5,103 nt of DNA from Alphaproteobacteria bacterium (GTDB lineage Bacteria; Pseudomonadota; Alphaproteobacteria; Sphingomonadales; Rhodothalassiaceae). Position numbers and translations under genes: made by a program. Below the pieces are notes generated by a model. The model made no database searches. It saw only the letters and a list, made by a program, of their open reading frames with translations, and was not told the origin of the DNA. Below are positions 1 to 5,103 of the stretch, piece by piece. The stretch's first letter is position 1. Each line of letters opens with the position of its first letter. The stretch covers positions 1 through 5,103 of the forward strand of contig RFKS01000007.1 in NCBI GenBank assembly GCA_003694205.1, in the 5' to 3' direction.

Positions 1-1470
<1,470 letters not shown>

Positions 1471-1479
1471 AACCCGGGC

Positions 1480-1485
1480 AGGAGA
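1480..1485 (+). promoter_or_regulatory. Shine-Dalgarno AGGAGA of the GST gene
   Basis: AGGAGA ends 7 nt before ATG 1493. It decides the start against the longer open frame beginning at 1442 inside tgt. Confidence 0.7.
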
Positions 1486-1492
1486 CGCGGCC

Positions 1493-2143
1493 ATGGCTGA
1501 CATGATTCTGGTTATCGGCAACCGCAATTACTCGAGCTGGTCGCTGCGGCCCTGGCTCGCCATGAAAGCCAACGGCCTTGTCTTCGACGAGCTGCTGATC
1601 CCGCTCGACACGCCGGATTTTCCCCGCCAGGTGGCGGCCTATGGCGCCGCCGGCCGGGTGCCCATCCTGGTCGATGGCGGGATGACCGTCTGGGACAGTC
1701 TCGCCATTGTCGAGCATCTCGCCGAACGCTTCCCGGATCGGTCGCACTGGTGGCCGCAGCAGCCGCGATTGCGGTCTCATGCGCGCGCCACGGTCGCCGA
1801 AATGCACTCCGGCTTTGCCGCCGTCCGCAGTGAGATGCCGATGAACCTGAAGCGGGCACACGGCGCCATCGAGCTCAGTCCCGCGGCACGGCGCGAGGTG
1901 GCACGGATCGAGGCGGTATGGGGCGAGGCGCTGGCCATTTCGGGCGGACCGTGGCTCTATGGCGACTTCTCGATCGCCGACGCCTTTTACGCGCCGGTGG
2001 CGACGCGCTTTGCGACCTATGCCGTGAGCCTCGGCGAGGCGGCTCACGCCTATGTCGAACGTATCCACGCACATCCCGATTTCGCGGCCTGGCACGCGGC
2101 GGCGCTGGAAGAACCTTGGGCGCTCGCTGCGGACGCGATCTGA
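1493..2143 (+). CDS. Glutathione S-transferase family protein
   Basis: This is a cytosolic GST-fold protein of 216 residues, a typical length. Residues 1-80 form the thioredoxin-like N-domain: beta strand MILVIGN, then YSSWSLRPWLAM (13-24) with the candidate catalytic Ser/Tyr at the helix start, the cis-proline segment GRVPIL (V56-P57), and WDS (67-69), where the acidic-Ser pair normally holds the glutathione gamma-glutamyl group. The helical C-domain contains EMHSGFAAVRSEMPMN (103-118) and the folding motif WLYGDFSIADAFYAPV (154-169). Substrate cannot be deduced; dehalogenase, isomerase or detoxification activity are all possible in this superfamily. The frame is open further upstream into tgt, but ATG 1493 is preferred because AGGAGA lies at 1480-1485. 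A second ATG at 1502 would remove only three residues. It starts 22 bp after tgt, so it is probably transcribed with queA-tgt. Confidence 0.93.
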   Translation: MADMILVIGNRNYSSWSLRPWLAMKANGLVFDELLIPLDTPDFPRQVAAYGAAGRVPILVDGGMTVWDSLAIVEHLAERFPDRSHWWPQQPRLRSHARATVAEMHSGFAAVRSEMPMNLKRAHGAIELSPAARREVARIEAVWGEALAISGGPWLYGDFSIADAFYAPVATRFATYAVSLGEAAHAYVERIHAHPDFAAWHAAALEEPWALAADAI

Positions 2144-2177
2144 GCCGCGGCACGCACCTGTCCGAATGATGTTTCGT
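2144..2177. other. Convergent intergenic gap without visible terminator
   Basis: This 34-bp gap separates the stop codons of the convergent GST and mlaF genes. It contains only the short palindrome GCCGCGGC (2144-2151). There is no stable stem followed by a T-run on either strand, so I see no intrinsic terminator. Transcription probably ends by Rho or runs into the opposing gene. Confidence 0.6.
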
Positions 2178-2954
2178 TCAGCCGGCGCGGACGGCCATCT
2201 TGATCGGTCCCTCGGCGCGGCCGTGGATGAACTGATCGACATAGGGATTGCCCGACCTGTCGATCGCCTCCTTGGGGCCGTGCCAGATGATGCGCCCGTC
2301 ATGCAGCATGGCGATATTGTGCGCGATCTTGCGCGCGCTCACCATGTCGTGGGTGATGGTGATCGTGGTGGCCCCAAGGTCGCGCACGCACTCGACGATG
2401 AGATTGTTGATGACGTCCGACATGATCGGGTCGAGGCCGGTCGTCGGCTCGTCGAAGAAGATGATTTCGGGCTCGGCGGCGATGGCGCGGGCGAGACCGA
2501 CGCGCTTCTTCATGCCGCCCGACAGCTCCGCCGGATAGAGCTCGGCGACCGCGGCGTCGAGCCCGACGCGCGACAGCTTCTCGATGGCAATCTCGCGCGC
2601 GGCCCGTTTCTTCATCCGCTGCGCGCGGAGGAGCCCGAAGGCCACATTCTCCCACACCGGAAGCGAATCGAAGAGCGCGGCACCCTGAAACAGCATGCCG
2701 AACTTCGCCATTTGTGCTTTGCGCTCTGCGGCGCTCATCCGTCGCGTCTCCTGGCCATCGATGCGTACCTCGCCGGCTTCGGGGCGGAGCAGGCCGATGA
2801 TGCATTTGAGCAGCACCGACTTGCCGGTCCCCGAACCACCGATGACGACGAGGCTCTCGCCCTCGGCGACCTCGAGATCGACGCCGTCGAGCACCACCTT
2901 CTGGCCGAAACGCTTTGCGAGCCCCTTGAGCGCGATCTTTGCCGGCGCGCTCAT
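2178..2954 (-). CDS. mlaF: Mla-type ABC transporter ATP-binding protein (MlaF family)
   Basis: This ATPase powers an MCE-type lipid transporter, for which the prototype is E. coli MlaFEDB moving phospholipids between inner and outer membranes. It is a peripheral inner-membrane subunit of 258 residues. All nucleotide-binding motifs are present: Walker A GGSGTGKS (39-46), Q-loop Q90 in MLFQGAALFD, signature LSGGMKKR (144-151), Walker B IIFFDE with catalytic E169, D-loop GLDP (173-176) and switch H202 in TITHD. The segment GALFD after the Q-loop and the C-terminal VDQFIHGRAEGPI resemble MlaF rather than generic importers. The start overlaps the mlaE stop by 4 bp (2951-2954) and no Shine-Dalgarno is evident, so translation is probably coupled. 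Downstream it converges on the GST gene; no mlaD, mlaC or mlaB follows. The exact lipid substrate is inferred from family only. Confidence 0.95.
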   Translation of the reverse strand: MSAPAKIALKGLAKRFGQKVVLDGVDLEVAEGESLVVIGGSGTGKSVLLKCIIGLLRPEAGEVRIDGQETRRMSAAERKAQMAKFGMLFQGAALFDSLPVWENVAFGLLRAQRMKKRAAREIAIEKLSRVGLDAAVAELYPAELSGGMKKRVGLARAIAAEPEIIFFDEPTTGLDPIMSDVINNLIVECVRDLGATTITITHDMVSARKIAHNIAMLHDGRIIWHGPKEAIDRSGNPYVDQFIHGRAEGPIKMAVRAG

Positions 2955-3724
2955 GAGCGGAAAACCACGATGGTGATGACGAGATTGGCGAACAGGATGA
3001 GGATGAAGGCCGAGACGACAGCATCCGTCGTCGCCCGGCCCACTCCCTGCGCGCCGCCTGACGAGTGATAGCCGTGATAGCTGCCCATGAGCGCGATGAT
3101 GAAGCCGAAGACCGCCGCCTTGACGAGCGAAGAGGCAACGTCGGTGGCCTCGAGATAGTCCATTGTGGTCTGCAGATAGTTGCCCGGGTTGAAGCCGAGC
3201 GTCTGGGTGGCGACGAGAAAGCCCCCAAAGACGCCGATAATATTGGCGACGATCACCAGCATGGGCAGGGTCACCACACCCGCTATAAGCCGCGGCACCA
3301 CCAGATATTTGAAGGGGTCGGTGGACAAGGTGACCAGTGCGTCGATCTGCTCGGTGACCCGCATGGTCCCGATCTCGGCCGCCATTGCCGAGGACACACG
3401 ACCGGCGACCATGAGGCCGCCGAGCACCGGGCCAAGCTCGCGCACGATGGCGATGACGACGACCGCGGCCACGGTCGACTCGGCATTAAAGCGCGAGGAG
3501 CCGACATAGATCTGCTGCGCCAGTGCGGCGCCGGTAAAAAGCGCGGTAAGACCCACCACCGGCAGCGAGAAATAGCCGATCGAGAGCATCTGCTGGACGA
3601 TGTTCTGCACATCGATCGGCGGGCGTGCGAGGTGCCCGAGGGCCTTGCCGGCAAAGATCGCGAGCCGCCCGAGCGCGGCAAAGGCCGCCAGCGTGACACG
3701 GCCGACAATGGCAAGAAACTGCAT
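2951..3724 (-). CDS. mlaE: Mla-type ABC transporter permease (MlaE family)
   Basis: This integral inner-membrane permease of an MCE/Mla lipid transporter has 257 residues, typical for MlaE. Family motifs are clear: VRELGPVLGGLMVAGRV (94-110), AEIGTMRVTEQIDAL (116-130), whose EQIDAL is diagnostic, and near the C-terminus YHGYHSSGGAQGVGRATT (216-233). Hydrophobic stretches suitable for membrane helices lie at about 52-72, 86-110, 142-172, 200-214 and 233-254; an amphipathic N-terminal helix precedes them, as known for MlaE. There is no cleavable signal peptide. The ATG at 3724 is the first start in its frame; a possible Shine-Dalgarno AAGAGGGG (complement of 3736-3743) sits about 11 nt upstream, rather far. 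It is first in a two-gene unit with the ATPase, read from a likely promoter at 3796-3824. The STAS protein MlaB and the MCE protein MlaD are not encoded here. Confidence 0.95.
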   Translation of the reverse strand: MQFLAIVGRVTLAAFAALGRLAIFAGKALGHLARPPIDVQNIVQQMLSIGYFSLPVVGLTALFTGAALAQQIYVGSSRFNAESTVAAVVVIAIVRELGPVLGGLMVAGRVSSAMAAEIGTMRVTEQIDALVTLSTDPFKYLVVPRLIAGVVTLPMLVIVANIIGVFGGFLVATQTLGFNPGNYLQTTMDYLEATDVASSLVKAAVFGFIIALMGSYHGYHSSGGAQGVGRATTDAVVSAFILILFANLVITIVVFRS

Positions 3725-3746
3725 CGCCCCGACAGCCCCTCTTGAC

Positions 3747-3756
3747 CGGGATCCCG
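3747..3756. repeat. 10-bp perfect palindrome CGGGATCCCG
   Basis: CGGGATCCCG reads the same on both strands and lies 23 bp upstream of the mlaE start, inside its predicted leader. It may be an operator half or chance; it occurs once in this region. Confidence 0.35.
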
Positions 3757-3762
3757 TTCTTC

Positions 3763-3786
3763 CGCCGCACGGACTTGGATGCGGCG
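3763..3786 (-). repeat. Inverted repeat at the mlaE mRNA 5' end
   Basis: CGCCGCA (3763-3769) and TGCGGCG (3780-3786) are perfect complements separated by 10 nt. If transcription starts near 3789, as the promoter candidate predicts, the mlaE mRNA would begin almost directly with this 7-bp GC-rich hairpin, which could protect the 5' end. No T-run follows, so it is not a terminator. Confidence 0.4.
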
Positions 3787-3795
3787 CCGCGCGCG

Positions 3796-3824
3796 ACCTT
3801 AATTGAGGCCCCGCCAGGGGTCAA
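3796..3824 (-). promoter_or_regulatory. Candidate sigma70-type promoter for mlaEF
   Basis: On the - strand TTGACC (complement of 3819-3824) is followed by exactly 17 nt and then TAAGGT (complement of 3796-3801). The -35 box matches 5 of 6 consensus bases. The -10 box matches only 3 of 6, which is common in GC-rich alphaproteobacteria. The expected start point near 3789 gives a leader of about 65 nt before the mlaE ATG. Orientation and position fit; activity is inferred. Confidence 0.45.
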
Positions 3825-3826
3825 TT
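3801..3826. repeat. Imperfect inverted repeat overlapping the mlaE promoter
   Basis: AATTGA-GG-CCCC (3801-3812) and GGGGTCAATT (3817-3826) are complementary over ten bases apart from a GG insertion in the left arm, around the centre GCCA. The element covers the -35 box and the whole spacer of the leftward promoter candidate, a usual site for a dimeric repressor. No known operator consensus is recognised. Confidence 0.35.
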
Positions 3827-3943
3827 CACACGGCCGTGCCCCGGAGGCTCTTGCGATATCGGGATCGGACGCCAGCGATGGGTCTTCCGGCGGCAATGCA
3901 AGGCGAGGTGCGGCGAGGTCGCTCTGGCGCCGCGCAGGGCGAC

Positions 3944-3957
3944 AATTGGCCGCAATT
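3944..3957. repeat. Short inverted repeat AATTG-N4-CAATT
   Basis: AATTG (3944-3948) and CAATT (3953-3957) flank GCCG. It lies upstream of the rightward promoter candidate in an A/T-richer patch. At 5 bp per arm it is weak and may be chance. Confidence 0.2.
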
Positions 3958-3961
3958 TTAC

Positions 3962-3987
3962 GTGCGAATTCTTCCCACGGATCGCAC
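3962..3987. repeat. Inverted repeat GTGCGA-N14-TCGCAC
   Basis: GTGCGA (3962-3967) and TCGCAC (3982-3987) are perfect complements with 14 nt between them, immediately upstream of the A/T-rich -10-like sequence and spanning its -35 zone. The arm centres are 20 bp apart, about two helical turns, so both would face the same side of the DNA, as in many dimeric operators. Confidence 0.35.
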
Positions 3988-4001
3988 AAATATGATATGA
4001 T
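3972..4001 (+). promoter_or_regulatory. Candidate rightward promoter with tandem TATGAT
   Basis: TATGAT occurs at 3991-3996 and again, sharing one base, at 3996-4001; each matches 5 of 6 bases of the -10 consensus. The second copy has TTCCCA (3972-3977) 18 nt upstream as a poor -35 box. Transcription from near 4008 would leave about a 110-nt leader before GTG 4122. The weak -35 suggests an activator or another sigma factor if it is used. Confidence 0.3.
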
Positions 4002-4121
4002 ACGCCTGTCCTCTAGACAAAAAATTGCGCATGTCGCCGGCCCGTCGCGGCCGGTGGCGACTTTGCTGCGGCCTTTCAGCGCAGCGTCGGCAACCGGACA
4101 GGATCACGAGGCGAGTGGGCG

Positions 4122-4424
4122 GTGCCACGACTGCGTGTCGACCTGCAGGACGGCTTCGACGGTGAAGCGGTTCGCGTCGAGCTAGACGGGACGTCGGTTT
4201 TCCGGCGCGAGAACGTGCGCACACGTTATCAGGTCGGCCTGGCGGATGTGATCGAGCGGGCCGTGTCGGAGGGCCGTCACGTGCTCGCCATCCGCCTTCC
4301 TCGTCACAATGCGGCATGGCAGGAAACCATTGATGTGAAGGGCGAGACCCATGTCGGGGTCTCGCTTTCCGCGTCAGGTACGCTTGAGGTGACGGTAGAA
4401 GACCGCCCCTTCCGCTACGCCTGA
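4122..4424 (+). CDS. Hypothetical small beta-rich protein (100 aa)
   Basis: I do not recognise this protein. It has 100 residues, no cysteine, no signal peptide and no membrane segment, so it should be cytoplasmic unless exported unusually. Alternating hydrophobic patterns suggest seven or so beta strands: LRVDL (4-8), AVRVEL (16-21), HVLAIRLP (53-60), QETIDV (67-72), HVGVSL (77-82), TLEVTVED (87-94) and the end FRYA, with one helix at 40-50 (LADVIERAVSE). The layout recalls small beta-sandwich or PEGA-like domains, but this is inference from pattern only. GTG 4122 is the only usable start: the frame is open back to a stop at 4014 without another good start codon, and GAGG at 4108-4111 gives a weak ribosome site 10 nt upstream. 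The gene is followed 103 bp later on the same strand by another unknown gene and may share its transcript. Confidence 0.65.
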   Translation: MPRLRVDLQDGFDGEAVRVELDGTSVFRRENVRTRYQVGLADVIERAVSEGRHVLAIRLPRHNAAWQETIDVKGETHVGVSLSASGTLEVTVEDRPFRYA

Positions 4425-4465
4425 GGCAGCCTCCCGTCGCCCCGTGACCCGGTCTCCGGTTTATC

Positions 4466-4479
4466 CCGCAACCGTGCGG
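4466..4479. repeat. Short hairpin between the two unknown genes
   Basis: CCGCA (4466-4470) and TGCGG (4475-4479) enclose ACCG. The 5-bp stem with no T-run is too weak for an intrinsic terminator, so read-through from the upstream gene remains possible. Confidence 0.2.
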
Positions 4480-4515
4480 TCGGTGGACGCAACGGCATCG
4501 CCGGCCGCCGAAATC

Positions 4516-4522
4516 AAGGAGG
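4516..4522 (+). promoter_or_regulatory. Strong Shine-Dalgarno AAGGAGG
   Basis: AAGGAGG lies 5 nt before ATG 4528 and is the best ribosome site in the window. It sets the start of the open-ended gene at the right edge and argues that this frame, rather than the antisense frame opposite, is translated. Confidence 0.85.
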
Positions 4523-4527
4523 CTCTC

Positions 4528-5103
4528 ATGGACGACTATCGTGAATTCGAGGATCTGGCGTTCGAAGGCGAAGCGGGTGTTGCCTCCGCCCCGGAGGGCG
4601 AAGGCGCCTTCCGCTTTCCGTTCCCCATCCTGTTCGGGGTCAGCGGGGTCTACGAGACGCGTCAGCCGCTGCTGCCCGGCAGGCTTCCCGAGCGGGTTCC
4701 CTTCCCATTGCGGCCCGTACCCAAAGGCAAGGCGGAAGGCGAAGAGGGAGCGGAGGACATTGGCGCCGAAGAGGTCGAAAGCGAGCTGGCGGCCGAAGAG
4801 GACGCGGAGTTCTTCTTCCCATTCGGTCGCGAAGAGCTCCGGCTCGATGTCGACGGCCGCTATCCGCAGATGGCGGCGAGCGGCGTGATGATGCGCGGCT
4901 TCGGCACACGGGTGACCTGGGTGGCCCGGCTGCGGCCTTTCGGGCGTTCGCGCTGGCGCGGCACGATCTGGTACAAGGAAGGCGGCAGCCTGCCCTTTAC
5001 CGCCGTCGACATTCGTGCCCAGCGCAGCATCTTCCCGCAGCAGCGCCTCGTTGATGTCACCTTCACGGGGCCGGGTGGCTTGCGCCGGCGGCGGATCTAC
5101 CAC
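4528..5103 (+). CDS. Hypothetical protein with acidic linker and beta-rich C-terminal region (5' part)
   Basis: The frame is open from ATG 4528 to the last base (192 codons) with no stop, so the gene continues beyond the window. I do not recognise the product. Residues 1-27 are acidic. Residues 28-65 are rich in Phe, Pro and Leu (FRFPFPILFG, RVPFPLRPVP). Residues 70-94 hold 13 Asp/Glu and no Lys/Arg, a flexible acidic linker. FFFPFG (95-100) leads into a predominantly beta region (104-191) with LRLDVDGRYPQM, TRVTWVARL, WRGTIWYKEG, TAVDIRAQRS and LVDVTFTGPG, ending with a basic RRRR patch. There is no signal peptide and no clear membrane helix. The WxGTIWYKxG and FPxQRxxxVTF patterns look like a conserved domain, yet I cannot assign one. 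The Shine-Dalgarno is strong. Its partner is the upstream 100-residue gene, also beta-rich and unknown. Confidence 0.8.
   Translation, partial: MDDYREFEDLAFEGEAGVASAPEGEGAFRFPFPILFGVSGVYETRQPLLPGRLPERVPFPLRPVPKGKAEGEEGAEDIGAEEVESELAAEEDAEFFFPFGREELRLDVDGRYPQMAASGVMMRGFGTRVTWVARLRPFGRSRWRGTIWYKEGGSLPFTAVDIRAQRSIFPQQRLVDVTFTGPGGLRRRRIYH

Larger units (their letters stand above)
3725..4121. other. Divergent intergenic control region
   Basis: About 400 bp lie between the divergent mlaE and the 100-residue-protein gene. No open frame here has a plausible protein: the frames crossing it are low-complexity Arg/Ala/Ser translations lacking a ribosome site. Base composition changes locally, with A/T-rich patches at 3798-3806, 3821-3828, 3953-3970 and 3987-4026 in an otherwise GC-rich background, as expected for promoters. 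It contains one leftward promoter candidate, one weaker rightward candidate and several inverted repeats, listed separately. I see nothing recognisable in 3830-3940. Confidence 0.6.

Noticed and set aside
2052..3068. A 338-codon open frame on the + strand across mlaF.
   Set aside because: It is antisense to an ATPase with all ABC motifs, and its Asp/Arg/His-rich translation is typical of a shadow frame.
3742..4185. A 147-codon + strand frame through the intergenic region.
   Set aside because: It would begin inside the mlaE leader, run through both promoter candidates and end inside the next gene; its Ser/Ala/Arg-rich translation shows no domain.
4425..4527. Terminator or riboswitch between the two unknown genes.
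   Set aside because: Only a 5-bp stem without a T-run is present, and nothing matches a riboswitch core that I know.
3958..5103. A 381-codon open frame on the - strand opposite the two unknown genes.
   Set aside because: It runs off the window edge, lacks a ribosome site, reads as low-complexity Arg/Pro/Gly sequence, and lies opposite a frame with AAGGAGG and well-patterned beta strands. It also crosses the promoter-like region.

Overview
The window is GC-rich with GC-ending codons throughout. Its gene content (queA-tgt, a bacterial glutathione S-transferase and a two-gene Mla-type lipid transporter) fits a chromosomal segment of an alphaproteobacterium. The Tgt reads close to the well-studied Zymomonas mobilis enzyme as I remember it, which supports that class, but I cannot name a genus. 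I see no transposase, integrase, phage gene, CRISPR array, tRNA or rRNA.

Left block, + strand (1-2143): the 3' end of queA overlaps tgt by 4 bp (ATGA), and a glutathione S-transferase gene follows after 22 bp. QueA and Tgt act in queuosine biosynthesis. Tgt exchanges the guanine at position 34 of GUN-anticodon tRNAs for preQ1, and QueA then adds the epoxycyclopentane precursor. The GST has no obvious role in that pathway and is probably only co-transcribed.

Middle block, - strand (2178-3724): an MlaE-type permease and an MlaF-type ATPase overlap by 4 bp and converge on the GST gene. They form the inner-membrane engine of a phospholipid (or related hydrophobic lipid) transporter. The MCE-domain partner MlaD is not next to them and must lie elsewhere if the system is complete.

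Control region (3725-4121): about 400 bp without a convincing gene, between divergent transcription units. It holds a plausible sigma70-type promoter for mlaEF with a 17-bp spacer, an A/T-rich tandem -10-like element facing right, and several inverted repeats that could be operators or leader hairpins.

Right block, + strand (4122-5103): a small GTG-started gene for a 100-residue beta-rich protein, then a longer gene with a strong Shine-Dalgarno that runs off the window edge. I recognise neither product. The second joins a Phe/Pro-rich N-terminal part, a purely acidic low-complexity linker and a beta-rich C-terminal region. This pair is the best candidate for something undescribed.

The most notable point in a known gene is Tgt: all three cysteines of the structural zinc site are replaced and the zinc loop is one residue short, while the catalytic and substrate-binding residues are intact.
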